A stretch of DNA of 64,000 bases from Mesorhizobium sp. Its GTDB lineage: Bacteria; Pseudomonadota; Alphaproteobacteria; Rhizobiales; Rhizobiaceae. Below, piece after piece: positions 26,005-34,594 of this stretch. Location of the stretch: positions 104,646 through 168,645 of the forward strand of contig SAJS01000014.1 in the NCBI GenBank assembly GCA_004017535.1. Direction: 5' to 3'. The position numbers were made by a program, and so were the translations under genes. The notes under the pieces were generated by a model. The model made no database searches. It was not told the DNA's origin and was given only the letters and a program-made list of their open reading frames with translations. Position 1 is the stretch's first letter, and the number at the start of each line of letters is the position of its first letter.

Positions 26005-26239
26005 TCTACCCTCGTGCCGGTCTCGTCTTCTGTCTATGCGCCGCAGATTTGCGCAAGACCTTATAAAAATCAACCATTTCTTAACCACCACTCTCGAATC
26101 GCTTGGGTTAAGGTAAATTCGTAACCTTGTGGGTACGGCCGCGAATCGGCGCCTTCTGCAGGCATGCCGCTGGAGCGCGAACATGCGCAAAATCTAAATC
26201 TAGAGCATAAACAGCGGGTCTGGAAGATGGCGAGGCGCT

Positions 26240-27613
26240 TCAGGCAGCCTTGGCGACCACCCGGTTGCGGCCGCCGCTTTTGGCCTCATAGAGCGCAAGG
26301 TCAGCGCGCTTCATCAGCGCCGCGACGCTGTCGGTTCCCTTCAAAAGCGAGGACACGCCGACGCTGACCGTCACCTCGATCGTCTTGCCGTCGCTCCCGA
26401 TAGCGAAAGGCGCCTGGGCGATCTCCGCGCGGATGCGCTCGGCCACCTTCTCGGCGACCGCGCCCTCGGTATCCGGCATCACCACGACGAACTCCTCGCC
26501 GCCGAAGCGGCAGGCGAGATCGATGCCGCGCACATTCTTGCGCAGCCGCCTGGCGAATTCGCGCAGCACATCGTCGCCGCCGTCATGGCCATAGGTGTCG
26601 TTGATCGACTTGAATCGGTCGAGATCCGTGATCATCACCGACAGCGGCCGCCGCCGCGCTGCGGCGCGATCGAACAGCGTCTGCAGGTGGCTGTCCAGAT
26701 AGCGCCGGTTGTGCAGTCCGGTCAGCCCGTCGATCACCGCCATCTCGATCGTCTGGGCGACGCTGGCGCGCAATTGGTCGTTGTAGCGCTTGCGCCGCAC
26801 CTGTGTGCGCAGCCGCGCCATCAATTCGTGCTGGTCGATCGGCCGGATCAGGTAGTCGTTAATGCCGAGCTCCAGTCCGCGCAGGATGCGGCCCTCCTCA
26901 CCCTCGTCGGCGAGCAGCATGATCGGCAGGAAGCGGGTGCGGTCGAGCGAACGCAGTTGCGAGCAGAGCCTCAGCGCATCGAAGCCGGAGAATGCGGTCG
27001 AGATCAGCACGCATTCATACTGCGTCTCCGCCGCCTGGAAGAACCCCGCATTCGGATCGGTCGCGACGTCGAGCTCGGCGCTGTCGCGCAGCATCTTCTG
27101 GATGCGTTCAACGGAAGATTTGCGCTCGTCGATGAGAAGCACCTTCGGCTTGACGTCTTCGGTCGCGAAATCACGGCTCAGAAGTTCCTCGATGCCGATA
27201 TTGCGCGTGGTCGAGGCGCGCAGCCTGAGCTCGTCGGTCAGCGATTTCAGCCTGACGAGGCTCTTCACCCGCGTCATCAGCTGCAGGTCGTTGACCGGCT
27301 TGGTCAGGAAATCGTCCGCGCCGGCCTCAAGCCCGCGCACCCGGTCCGAGACCTGGTCGAGCGCGGTGATCATGACCACCGGTATATGCGAGGTCGCCGG
27401 ATCGCCCTTCAGGCGCCTGCAGACCTCGAACCCGTCCATGCCCGGCATCATCACGTCCAGCAGCACGACGTCGACCTTGCCGTTCTCGCAGGTCTCGATC
27501 GCATCCGGGCCGTTATTGGCCGTCAGCACCTCGAAATACTCGGCAAGCAGCCGAACCTCCAGCAGCCGCACATTGGCGGGGATATCGTCGACGACGAGGA
27601 TCCGCGCGGTCAT
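26240..27613 (-). CDS. pleD: Response regulator PleD, diguanylate cyclase
   Basis: Makes cyclic di-GMP when its receiver domain is phosphorylated. The 457 residues comprise REC1 with phosphoacceptor Asp53 (LLDVMMPGMDG) and KPV, a second degenerate REC domain (about 155-270), and a C-terminal GGDEF domain with GGEEF near 369-373. The inhibitory I-site RGID (RxxD) is present a few residues before it, so product inhibition is expected. Gene order divK-pleD with a 33-bp gap is typical of alphaproteobacteria and indicates co-transcription. In Caulobacter PleD drives the swarmer-to-stalked transition; in rhizobia it is linked to cell cycle and surface attachment. Confidence 0.96.
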   Translation of the reverse strand: MTARILVVDDIPANVRLLEVRLLAEYFEVLTANNGPDAIETCENGKVDVVLLDVMMPGMDGFEVCRRLKGDPATSHIPVVMITALDQVSDRVRGLEAGADDFLTKPVNDLQLMTRVKSLVRLKSLTDELRLRASTTRNIGIEELLSRDFATEDVKPKVLLIDERKSSVERIQKMLRDSAELDVATDPNAGFFQAAETQYECVLISTAFSGFDALRLCSQLRSLDRTRFLPIMLLADEGEEGRILRGLELGINDYLIRPIDQHELMARLRTQVRRKRYNDQLRASVAQTIEMAVIDGLTGLHNRRYLDSHLQTLFDRAAARRRPLSVMITDLDRFKSINDTYGHDGGDDVLREFARRLRKNVRGIDLACRFGGEEFVVVMPDTEGAVAEKVAERIRAEIAQAPFAIGSDGKTIEVTVSVGVSSLLKGTDSVAALMKRADLALYEAKSGGRNRVVAKAA

Positions 27614-27646
27614 CTCAAAAGGCTCCGGTTCTGCTGGTCGCGGGCA

Positions 27647-28018
27647 TCAGGCATCGCCCAGATAGGATTTGATCGTCTCGATGAAGCGCGGCACCGAGAT
27701 CGGCTTGGAGATATAGGCCTCGCAGCCGCCCTGGCGGATGCGCTCCTCATCGCCCTTCATGGCGAAGGCGGTGACGGCGATGACGGGGATCGAATGCAAT
27801 TCGTCGTCTTCCTTCAGCCATTTGGTCACTTCCAGGCCGGAGACCTCGGGCAGTTGGATGTCCATCAGAATGAGGTCCGGCCGGTGCTGGCGCGCCAGAT
27901 CCAACGCCTCCAACCCGTTGCGCGTGCGGACCGTCTCGTAACCGCTGGCTTCGATGAGGTCCCGAAAGAGCTTCATGTTGAGCTCGTTGTCCTCGACGAT
28001 CATGACCTTCTTAGCCAT
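27647..28018 (-). CDS. divK: Single-domain response regulator DivK
   Basis: 123 residues from the ATG at 28018 ([18 protein letters not shown]). A receiver domain only, with Glu9 and Asp10, phosphoacceptor Asp53 in [13 protein letters not shown], and the conserved lysine in ISKPIS. DivK controls the CckA-ChpT-CtrA phosphorelay through DivL and is phosphorylated by PleC/DivJ-type kinases, none of which are in this window. An in-frame extension to 28087 is not DivK-like. It is the promoter-proximal gene of divK-pleD. No full CtrA site (TTAA-N7-TTAA) was found in the 234-bp divergent promoter region. Confidence 0.96.
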   Translation of the reverse strand: MAKKVMIVEDNELNMKLFRDLIEASGYETVRTRNGLEALDLARQHRPDLILMDIQLPEVSGLEVTKWLKEDDELHSIPVIAVTAFAMKGDEERIRQGGCEAYISKPISVPRFIETIKSYLGDA

Positions 28019-28252
28019 CAATTTCCCGTCCCGACCGCCCTCGAAGCCGAAGACCGTCGTAATGCGTCCCCTTCGGATCGCACCCAACCCTTTCCACCCT
28101 AGCCCAATATAATTGACGAAACGGAAACCGGAGGTTGGAAAGCTGCACCAATTCCACCTTCGGGCGTTTTGTGGGAGAGAGCGGAGGCTTGCCGCAAGCG
28201 ACGCTTGCCGTTACTGCGTTAGCAGACTCAAAAATCCACCATTCCAAAGGTA

Positions 28253-28555
28253 ATGATGGCGAACGCAGCGTCAATGCGCGAGGAAGCGGAAACCATTGCC
28301 GTCAAGGCGCTGGGCTTCGTCGCCGCCGATCCCGAACTTCTGCCCCGCTTCCTGGCGATCACCGGCATCGAGGCCAACTCGATCCGCAAGGCCGCCGCGG
28401 AGCCTGGCTTCCTTGCCGGCGTCCTGCAATTCATCCTCGCACATGAGCCGACGCTGTTGCGCTTCGCCGAGGAGACCGGCACGCCGCCAGCCGCCGTCGG
28501 CAAGGCATTGCGCGCCCTCCCGCTCGGCAACGACGACCATGAGCGCTCGACATGA
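28253..28555 (+). CDS. DUF3572 family protein
   Basis: 100 residues (or 99 from the second ATG at 28256). The sequence EEAETIAVKALGFVAADPEL, RFLAITGIEANSIRKAA and FLAGVLQFILAHEPTLLRFA fits DUF3572, a small all-helical family restricted mainly to alphaproteobacteria and of unknown function. It is divergent from divK, a frequent neighbourhood, and its stop overlaps the start of the HAD gene (ATGA), so the two are translationally coupled. Confidence 0.88.
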   Translation: MMANAASMREEAETIAVKALGFVAADPELLPRFLAITGIEANSIRKAAAEPGFLAGVLQFILAHEPTLLRFAEETGTPPAAVGKALRALPLGNDDHERST

Positions 28556-29205
28556 GCGACGATCCCGAGACGGCGCGGCAGATCGAGGAGCTTGCCGCCG
28601 ACGACCGGCCGCTGCTGGTGCTCGACGTCGACGATGTCGTGCTCGAATTCGTCCGGCCCTTCCCGCATTTCCTCAAAACGCGCGGCTTCGGGCTGACGCT
28701 CTCGTCCTTCCGATTGACCGGCAACATTGCCGAAACGGCTACCGGGCGGCTGATCGAACAGCCGGAAGTGACGGCGCTGCTGGGCGAATTCTTCGACACC
28801 CAGGCGGATTGGCAAAGCATTACCGAGGGTGCGGCGGACGCCTTGGCGATGCTTGGACAAGGCGCCGAGATCGTCATGCTGACCGCGATGCCGCACAAGC
28901 ATCGCGCCGTGCGCCGCGCCCATCTCGATGCGCTGGGGCTCGACTACCCGCTGCTGACGACGGAGATGGCCAAGGGGCCGGCCATCGCCAAACTGCGCGG
29001 CCTTAAAGGCCGGCCGGTCGCCTTTGTCGACGACCAGCCATCCAACCTGGTCTCGGCGCGCAATTCCGTGGCCGACGCCCACCTCTTCCATTTGATGGCC
29101 GACAACTCACTGCGCGCCTTCCTGCCGCCGACGCCGGAGGACATCATCTCGGTCGAGGACTGGCGCGAGGCGACGCCCAAGATCGCGGCCGCGCTCGGGC
29201 TTTAG
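28552..29205 (+). CDS. HAD-superfamily hydrolase-like protein
   Basis: 217 residues. HAD motif I is LLVLDVDDVVLEF (about 20-32; nucleophile Asp and Asp+2), motif II is VMLTAMP (about 106-112), a conserved lysine is in EMAKGPAIAKL, and motif IV is AFVDDQPSN. An intact catalytic set suggests a phosphatase, but no substrate can be assigned. It is co-transcribed with the DUF3572 gene through a 4-bp overlap. A terminator-like hairpin starts 5 bp after its stop codon. Confidence 0.82.
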   Translation: MSDDPETARQIEELAADDRPLLVLDVDDVVLEFVRPFPHFLKTRGFGLTLSSFRLTGNIAETATGRLIEQPEVTALLGEFFDTQADWQSITEGAADALAMLGQGAEIVMLTAMPHKHRAVRRAHLDALGLDYPLLTTEMAKGPAIAKLRGLKGRPVAFVDDQPSNLVSARNSVADAHLFHLMADNSLRAFLPPTPEDIISVEDWREATPKIAAALGL

Positions 29206-29209
29206 GGCA

Positions 29210-29240
29210 TATCCCGAAAGCTGGAACCGCTTTAGGGATA
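29210..29240 (+). terminator. Hairpin after HAD gene (degenerate family B-like repeat)
   Basis: TATCCCGAAAGC (29210-29221) pairs with GCTTTAGGGATA (29229-29240) with one mismatch. It has the CCCGAAAG...GGAACCG look of the family B repeats but lacks their second hairpin. No T tract follows, so termination is only suggested. It lies between two convergent genes. Confidence 0.5.
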
Positions 29241-29269
29241 AAACATCTTTGAAATCTGAGACCTGATGC

Positions 29270-30850
29270 TCAGGGCTGCAGCTTAGCGCCCGCCCCGCCG
29301 TTGTCGCCGCCGTCCGAATCGTCGCCTCCGGTGGAATCATCCGTTCCGTTCGCGCCGTCATCGCCGCTCGAATTGCCGTCCTGTCCCGCGCTGTTGTCCT
29401 GGACCTCATCCGGCCCCTTCAGCATTGCGCCGTTGACGGCGACGGATCCATCGGCCTTGGTGTTGATCACCCACTCCAGGCGGCCGTCCGGCAACGTCTT
29501 GCCGAAGCCCTTGACGGCCAACGCAAACGGGAAGGCCTGCGCCATCTGCTCATCGCTCTTGGCTCCTTCTTTCAGGGCATCGACGATCTTGTCATAGCCG
29601 GCGACGTCAACGGTCAAGGTCGCGTCCGGTTTCTCGCCTGGAAATGTCATCTCGCCTTCCAGCGCGACCTCGATGTCGCCGTTCTTCACCGTGCTGTGTC
29701 CGATGACAACTTTGGGATTCTTGGCCTTGAAATCGGTGACCAGAGCCTTGCCGAATTCATCCGAAAGCGGTGGTTCCTTGTTGAGATCAAAGGCTTCGAT
29801 CGCCTTTTTGGCCATCGTATCGAGATCGATATTGGCGCCGCCGAAATTCAGGTCGATGTCGGTTGGCAGCAAGGGGGTGGTCCATTCGGGCAGGGTCTGA
29901 TGCGGGATCGTCAGCCCCGAGGCCTTGATCGTGTAATCGACCTTGCCGTTCTGGGAGACGCCGTCCATGCCGAATGCGGTGCTGAATTGCTTCGCCCCGA
30001 ACTTGCCGACAGGGCTCTCCACCTCGAAATCCTTGAACCCGTAATTTCCGTCGATCCTTTGCCAGATCGGCAGCGCGGCCAGCATCAGCGATTTGAGCTC
30101 TGCTTGGTTCGCCTTGAGTTTGGCTTCGTCCTCATTGGCCACGGCAAAGGCGAGTAGGTCGAGCAGCGGCTTGGTCCGCACGCCCTTGCCGGTTGCGTCA
30201 ACGGAAAGTTCCGGCGTTTTCAAGGTAAGCGGAAAATTCATTCCGTTGTCGGGATCGTTGATCTTGATGGTCTCGACGAAGTCCGTGACCTTTTGAGTCG
30301 CCGTGAAGTCGACGCCGCCACTGGCGGATTTGGTCGCGACAACGGTGGCGGTGCCGGCGCCGGTCGAGGCCTCGGCCTGCTGCTTGGCGTCCCGGGACGT
30401 CATGGTCATCCCGGCCAAGGAGCTGGTTGCATTGGTGAAGGCTGCAAGGGCCGGGTCGTAGACGCTGGTCAGCTTGCCGTCCTTGATCGTGAATTCCATG
30501 CTCTGGCGGCCCTCCGGGCCATCGAACTCGAATGACGCGCCCTGCGAGAAATTCGACGAGACGTCCCATGACCCGTCGCTGCGCGGCTTCACCATCAGCG
30601 CGTACGGGGCCATGTCGAATTTCAGGAGCTTCTGCTCCGGCACCGCATTGACGAGCGCTTTGATGTCTAGCGCGATCTTGTAGGCGTCGCCCTCCACCGA
30701 AACCTTGAGCACGCCCTTGTCGAACGCCTGCTTGCCGAAATAGCGCGCCAGATCGTCGGAAAGCTGCTTGGCGCCCTGGCTGTCCACTGTCTGGGCAAAG
30801 ACTGGCGCGCTGATCGCGAGGGCAAAGGCGAGTGGCAAAATACGCTTCAC
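29270..30850 (-). CDS. Secreted protein of unknown family with Asp/Gly/Ser-rich tail
   Basis: The GTG at 30850, preceded by GGAGA, gives 526 residues beginning with a clear signal peptide (VKRILPLAFALAISAPVFAQ). The mature part is made of repeated beta-rich blocks (TIKINDPDNGMNFPLTLKTP, GKVDYTIKASGLTIP, GDIEVALEGEMTFPGE) and ends GRLEWVINTKADGSVAVNGA before a low-complexity tail of about 45 residues rich in Asp, Gly and Ser. I do not recognise the family. It is likely periplasmic or surface-exposed; the acidic tail might bind calcium, which is speculation. It is convergent with the HAD gene and about 100 bp after the GNAT gene on the same strand. Confidence 0.8.
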   Translation of the reverse strand: MKRILPLAFALAISAPVFAQTVDSQGAKQLSDDLARYFGKQAFDKGVLKVSVEGDAYKIALDIKALVNAVPEQKLLKFDMAPYALMVKPRSDGSWDVSSNFSQGASFEFDGPEGRQSMEFTIKDGKLTSVYDPALAAFTNATSSLAGMTMTSRDAKQQAEASTGAGTATVVATKSASGGVDFTATQKVTDFVETIKINDPDNGMNFPLTLKTPELSVDATGKGVRTKPLLDLLAFAVANEDEAKLKANQAELKSLMLAALPIWQRIDGNYGFKDFEVESPVGKFGAKQFSTAFGMDGVSQNGKVDYTIKASGLTIPHQTLPEWTTPLLPTDIDLNFGGANIDLDTMAKKAIEAFDLNKEPPLSDEFGKALVTDFKAKNPKVVIGHSTVKNGDIEVALEGEMTFPGEKPDATLTVDVAGYDKIVDALKEGAKSDEQMAQAFPFALAVKGFGKTLPDGRLEWVINTKADGSVAVNGAMLKGPDEVQDNSAGQDGNSSGDDGANGTDDSTGGDDSDGGDNGGAGAKLQP

Positions 30851-30951
30851 GTCGGTTCTCCGTGCTGTCGGAAGACGAAACAATGGTGCTTCTGGTAGGC
30901 AAGAAGCGTTACAGCCGCAAGACGCCCACTGTAGGCCAAAAGCGTATCCGG

Positions 30952-31527
30952 CTAAAGCACCAGCCGCATCAGCGGCCGGCCGGGCTTGCGCTCCACGAGC
31001 CTTTCGAAGCCGGCCTTCTCGAACACCCGCGACGAGCCGACGAAAAGCCCGATCGAGCGCGAATCGCGCGACAGGTCGATCGGGCAGGCTTCCAGCAGCC
31101 TCGCGCCATTCTCGCGCGCAAAGGCGATGCCGCCCTCGACGAGGCGGTGCGTGACGCCGCGGCCCCTCGCTTTGACGCGGATGAAGAAGCAGGAGATCGC
31201 CCAGACATCCGGGTCGCCGGCATCGGCTGGATCGACCGGCGCCGAGCCCCTGCCCTGATTGTTCCACTCGGGCACGTCGGCGCGCGGGCCGACCTGCATC
31301 CAGCCGACGGCCTTGCCGTCCTCGAACGCCAGGAGCCCCGGCGGTGGACCTGCCTCGATGCGCGCCTTGATGAGATCCTTGTTGCGCTCCTTGTCGCTGG
31401 CGCGGCGCTCCGCCGGCGCCAGCCGGAAATGCGTGCACCAGCAGCCGTAACAAGCGCCCTGCTTGCCGAAGAGGTCCTCGAAATCGGCCCAGCGCTCGGG
31501 GGTCAGCGGTGCTATGGTCGTGCTCAT
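30952..31527 (-). CDS. GNAT-family N-acetyltransferase
   Basis: 191 residues from the ATG at 31527 ([20 protein letters not shown]). A cysteine-rich motif CYGCWCTHF (about 26-34) is followed by the GNAT fold: [28 protein letters not shown] (acetyl-CoA loop RGRGVT) and [11 protein letters not shown]. This CYxCxC-bearing subgroup is common in actinobacteria and rhizobia; the substrate is unknown. It is divergent from dinB, and the LexA box lies 57 bp upstream of its start, so damage-responsive expression is conceivable but its position favours dinB. Confidence 0.85.
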   Translation of the reverse strand: MSTTIAPLTPERWADFEDLFGKQGACYGCWCTHFRLAPAERRASDKERNKDLIKARIEAGPPPGLLAFEDGKAVGWMQVGPRADVPEWNNQGRGSAPVDPADAGDPDVWAISCFFIRVKARGRGVTHRLVEGGIAFARENGARLLEACPIDLSRDSRSIGLFVGSSRVFEKAGFERLVERKPGRPLMRLVL

Positions 31528-31583
31528 GCGTTCTCCCCAGGCCAAGCTTGTTGCTAGCCCTGCGCTGTCGTACCATTGCGTTT

Positions 31584-31598
31584 GTTCTCTTTATGTTC
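31584..31598 (+). promoter_or_regulatory. Alphaproteobacterial LexA (SOS) box upstream of dinB
   Basis: GTTC-TCTTTAT-GTTC is an exact match to GTTC-N7-GTTC, the direct-repeat LexA operator of alphaproteobacteria (its complement is GAAC-N7-GAAC). It lies 6 bp before the chosen dinB start, which suggests a leaderless or very short-leader transcript. Confidence 0.78.
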
Positions 31599-31604
31599 GC
31601 AGCG

Positions 31605-32921
31605 ATGGCGGCTCCTGTCAACAATCCCGAACACGGTTTTTGCCGTGACTGCCTGGCGCTCCAGCGCTCTGAGACGCGGCGCTGCGATCGCTGCGGCAGT
31701 CCGCGCCTCGTCCGGCACACGGAGCTCTACCGGCTCAAGATCGCCCATATCGATTGTGATGCCTTCTACGCGGCGATCGAAAAGCGCGACAATCCGGCGC
31801 TGAAGGACCGGCCGGTCATCGTCGGCGGCGGCCGGCGCGGCGTCGTCTCCACCGCCTGCTACATCGCCCGCGTCCAGGGCGTTCGCTCGGCCATGCCGAT
31901 GTTCAAGGCGCTGGAACTCTGCCCGGAAGCGGTGGTGATTCCGCCCAATATGGAAAAATATGTCGGTGTCGGCCGCCAGGTCCGCGCGTTGATGCTGGCG
32001 TTGACGCCGCAGGTCGAGCCGCTGTCGATCGACGAGGCGTTTCTCGACCTCGCCGGCACCGAGCGTCTGCACGGCATGCCGCCGGCGCTGGTGCTGGCGC
32101 GCTTCGCGCAGACGGTGGAAAAGGAACTCGGCATCACCGTCTCGGCGGGCCTTTCCTACTGCAAGTTCCTGGCCAAGATCGCCTCGGATTTCCGCAAGCC
32201 GCGCGGCTTTTCGGTGATCGGCGAAGCGGAGGCGCCAAGCTTTCTCGCCGCGCAGCCGGTGACGATGATCTGGGGCGTGGGCAAAGCTTTGGCCGCGACG
32301 CTGGAGCGCGACGGCATCCGCATGATCGCCCAATTGCAGCGCATGGAACGCGGCGACCTGGTGCGCCGCTATGGCGTCATGGGCGACCGGCTCTACCGGC
32401 TCTCGCGCGGCGAGGACGACCGCCAGGTCGACCCCGGCGGCGACGCCAAGAGCGTGTCGGCCGAGACCACCTTCGACACCGACATCGGAGCCCTGGCGGA
32501 TCTGGTGCCGGTGCTGCGCGGCCTGTCGGAAAAGGTCTCGGCGCGGCTGAAGAAATCCGGCATTGCGGGGCGCACCGTGGTGCTGAAGCTGAAGACGCAG
32601 GATTTCAAGACCCGCACCCGCAACCGTCAGCTCGGCGATCCGACGCGCCTTGCCGATCGCATCTTCCAGACCGGCCTCGACCTATTGCGCCGCGAAGCCG
32701 ACGGTACCAAGTTCCGCCTGCTCGGCATCGGCGTCAGCGATCTCTCCAATGACGACAAGGCCGACCCGCCCGACCTGGTCGACATCCAGTCGCGCAAGCG
32801 CGCGCTGGCCGAAGGCGCGATGGACACGTTGCGCGACAAGTTCGGCAGGAAGGCGGTCGAGACCGGCTATACATTCGGCAAGGGCCGCGCCGCCAATCCG
32901 CCCGAGCCGCTGGAGGATTGA
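31605..32921 (+). CDS. dinB: DNA polymerase IV (DinB) with N-terminal zinc ribbon
   Basis: Error-prone Y-family polymerase for translesion synthesis. The ATG at 31605 ([16 protein letters not shown]) gives 438 residues; an ATG at 31593 lies inside the LexA box and earlier ones fall upstream of it. An N-terminal C-x2-C-x10-C-x2-C ribbon (Cys13, 16, 27, 30) precedes the polymerase domain: [17 protein letters not shown] (catalytic Asp residues), [14 protein letters not shown] and [10 protein letters not shown], then helix-hairpin-helix and little-finger domains ([10 protein letters not shown]). A weak clamp-binding-like segment is PPDLVDIQ; the C-terminus has no QLxLF motif. It has an SOS box and is convergent with an exported-protein gene. 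Confidence 0.93.
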   Translation: MAAPVNNPEHGFCRDCLALQRSETRRCDRCGSPRLVRHTELYRLKIAHIDCDAFYAAIEKRDNPALKDRPVIVGGGRRGVVSTACYIARVQGVRSAMPMFKALELCPEAVVIPPNMEKYVGVGRQVRALMLALTPQVEPLSIDEAFLDLAGTERLHGMPPALVLARFAQTVEKELGITVSAGLSYCKFLAKIASDFRKPRGFSVIGEAEAPSFLAAQPVTMIWGVGKALAATLERDGIRMIAQLQRMERGDLVRRYGVMGDRLYRLSRGEDDRQVDPGGDAKSVSAETTFDTDIGALADLVPVLRGLSEKVSARLKKSGIAGRTVVLKLKTQDFKTRTRNRQLGDPTRLADRIFQTGLDLLRREADGTKFRLLGIGVSDLSNDDKADPPDLVDIQSRKRALAEGAMDTLRDKFGRKAVETGYTFGKGRAANPPEPLED

Positions 32922-32929
32922 GGGGTAGA

Positions 32930-32972
32930 GCAATTCCAGGAAAAGTGTGAGCGGTTTTCCGTCCGGAATTGC
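32930..32972. repeat. Palindromic intergenic element between convergent genes (family C)
   Basis: GCAATTCC (32930-32937) with GGAATTGC (32965-32972), and an inner GGAAAA with TTTTCC, form an interrupted hairpin 8 bp after the dinB stop and 13 bp before the stop of the leftward gene. The sequence type (AATTCC-GGAAAA-N-GTTTTCC-GGAATT) looks like a dispersed rhizobial repeat; this is the only copy in the window. It may end both transcripts. Confidence 0.6.
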
Positions 32973-32985
32973 GTCAAAGCAAAGG

Positions 32986-33489
32986 TCAGTTGCGCTTCAG
33001 ATCGATCCGGCTGGTCACCACCATCTTGCCGGTAGCGGGATCCATGTCGGTCACCGTCATCCGCATATTGTCCGGCCCGGTCTTCTCGACCGTCAGCTCC
33101 GCGTCGCGGTCGCCATTGACGATCTTCGCCCAATGGATGTCGAGGTCGATCGCATCGCCCTTGCGGCTTCCGTTGAGCCCGGCGGGTCCGCTGCGCGAGC
33201 CGCTATAGGTGCCGGTGTAGCTCGCCCCGCTGACCTTCAGGTCGGCGCGGATTTCGCGCGACATGATCAGCAGTGCGCGACAGGTGCCATCAAGCGACAG
33301 CGAGTCCGTCGTCGCGTCCGAGGTGAAGGTGCAATTGATGTTCATCACCGGCGTGTTCGTCCTGATCCTGACCGTTCCCTTGCCGGAAAACTCACCCTGC
33401 AGCGAACGCAGGAAGGCCGCCTCATCGGCATGCGCGCCGGTCGCGCAGAAAAGACAGGCGGCGGCCAGCAAGGCGGCGGTCGATTTCAT
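32986..33489 (-). CDS. Exported protein of unknown function
   Basis: 167 residues from the ATG at 33489; another ATG immediately upstream at 33492 is also possible. A signal peptide ends at ATGAHADE (about residue 22). The mature part is beta-rich: LQGEFSGKGTVRIRTNTPV, INCTFTSDATTDSLSLDGTC, GASYTGTYSGSRSGPAGLNG, IDLDIHWAKIVNGDRDAELT. Two cysteines (in INCTF and DGTCR) could form a disulfide. The pattern resembles small periplasmic lipocalin-like or barrel-like proteins of rhizobia; I do not recognise a named family. Monocistronic. Confidence 0.82.
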   Translation of the reverse strand: MKSTAALLAAACLFCATGAHADEAAFLRSLQGEFSGKGTVRIRTNTPVMNINCTFTSDATTDSLSLDGTCRALLIMSREIRADLKVSGASYTGTYSGSRSGPAGLNGSRKGDAIDLDIHWAKIVNGDRDAELTVEKTGPDNMRMTVTDMDPATGKMVVTSRIDLKRN

Positions 33490-33705
33490 CAAGGTGTTCC
33501 CCTCTCGCGATCACTAGTACAATTACAGGAAGAGCTTGAAACGGTTTCGCTCGGTCCCTGCCGACGGAAGGCGTGGGCTTAACGGATGCCCAGGCGTCAG
33601 GTTCCGCCGCGGCGATGACTGTTTTTTGACACGAATCCCTGGCCCAGTGGAATAACGCCGCTAACGGTTGCAGGCCGAGTCCGGGCTTGCGAGATAGAGC
33701 CCCAA

Positions 33706-34593
33706 ATGGCACCCGCTCCCTCGATCCCCAAAGCCGCATTCTGGATGGCGCTGTCCATCGCCTCCTTCCTGGCGATGACCGTCGCCGGCCGCGCCACGAC
33801 CAGCGATCTCAACGTCTTCCAGGTGCTGGAACTGCGCTCTGTGATCGGCTTCTTCATCCTGCTGCCGTTGCTGATGACAAGCGGCGGCTTCCGGGCCATG
33901 CTCACGAAACGCCCGTTCACGCATATAGCCCGCAATGTCATCCACTATACCGGCCAGGCGGCGTGGCTCTATGCGCTGACGCTGATACCGCTCGCCGTGC
34001 TGATTTCCATTGAATTCACCACACCGATCTGGACCGCGGTTTTCGCGGTCGGTTTTCTTGGCGAACGGCTCTCCAGGCCCAGGCTGACGGCTATCGTGCT
34101 CGGCCTGATCGGGGTGATCATCATCGTGCGTCCAGGCGTCAGCTCGGTCAACCCGGGGCAGCTCATCGTGCTGGGCGCCGCGGTCTGCTTCGGCTGTTCG
34201 GTGGTCATGGTGAAATCGCTGACGAGGACAGACAGCGTCGTGCGCATTATCTTCTGGATGCTGATCATCCAGTCGGTGCTCGGCCTGCTGCCCGCGCTCT
34301 ACGAGTGGCGCAACCCGCCGCTTGCGCTTTGGCCATGGATCGTGGTGATCGCTTTCACAGGCATGTCGTCACACTTCTGCATGGCGCGCGCACTGGCTTA
34401 CGCCGACGCCACCCTCATCTCGCCGATGGATTTCCTGCGCGTGCCGCTGTCGGCGTTTGTCGGCTGGCTGCTCTATCACGAACAGATCGACATCTTCACC
34501 GCCGGCGGCGCGGCGCTGATTCTGGCCGGCAATTTGCTCAATTTGCAGAAGAAGACGCCGCAAGTGGCGGAGGCCGAGGCGGCAACGCCCTGA
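33706..34593 (+). CDS. EamA (DMT superfamily) transporter
   Basis: 295 residues with ten predicted transmembrane helices in two EamA repeats. The first repeat includes ELRSVIGFFILLPLL and the second ALAYADATLISPMDFLRVP, with the typical E-R and A-P-ldy signatures at the ends of each half. Drug/metabolite transporters of this type export amino acids, nucleosides or other small molecules; the substrate is not deducible. It is convergent with dnaE with one base between the two stop codons. Confidence 0.9.
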   Translation: MAPAPSIPKAAFWMALSIASFLAMTVAGRATTSDLNVFQVLELRSVIGFFILLPLLMTSGGFRAMLTKRPFTHIARNVIHYTGQAAWLYALTLIPLAVLISIEFTTPIWTAVFAVGFLGERLSRPRLTAIVLGLIGVIIIVRPGVSSVNPGQLIVLGAAVCFGCSVVMVKSLTRTDSVVRIIFWMLIIQSVLGLLPALYEWRNPPLALWPWIVVIAFTGMSSHFCMARALAYADATLISPMDFLRVPLSAFVGWLLYHEQIDIFTAGGAALILAGNLLNLQKKTPQVAEAEAATP

Positions 34594-34594
34594 G

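Noticed and set aside
26069-26130. Cluster of TTAA and TTAAC half-sites resembling CtrA binding sites near pleD
   Set aside because: No pair has the required seven-base spacing, and the position is downstream of pleD, not at a promoter of a recognised gene.
30851-31720. Extended 816-residue version of the secreted protein
   Set aside because: The extension reads through the GNAT gene in another frame; a good signal peptide and ribosome-binding site place the start at GTG 30850.
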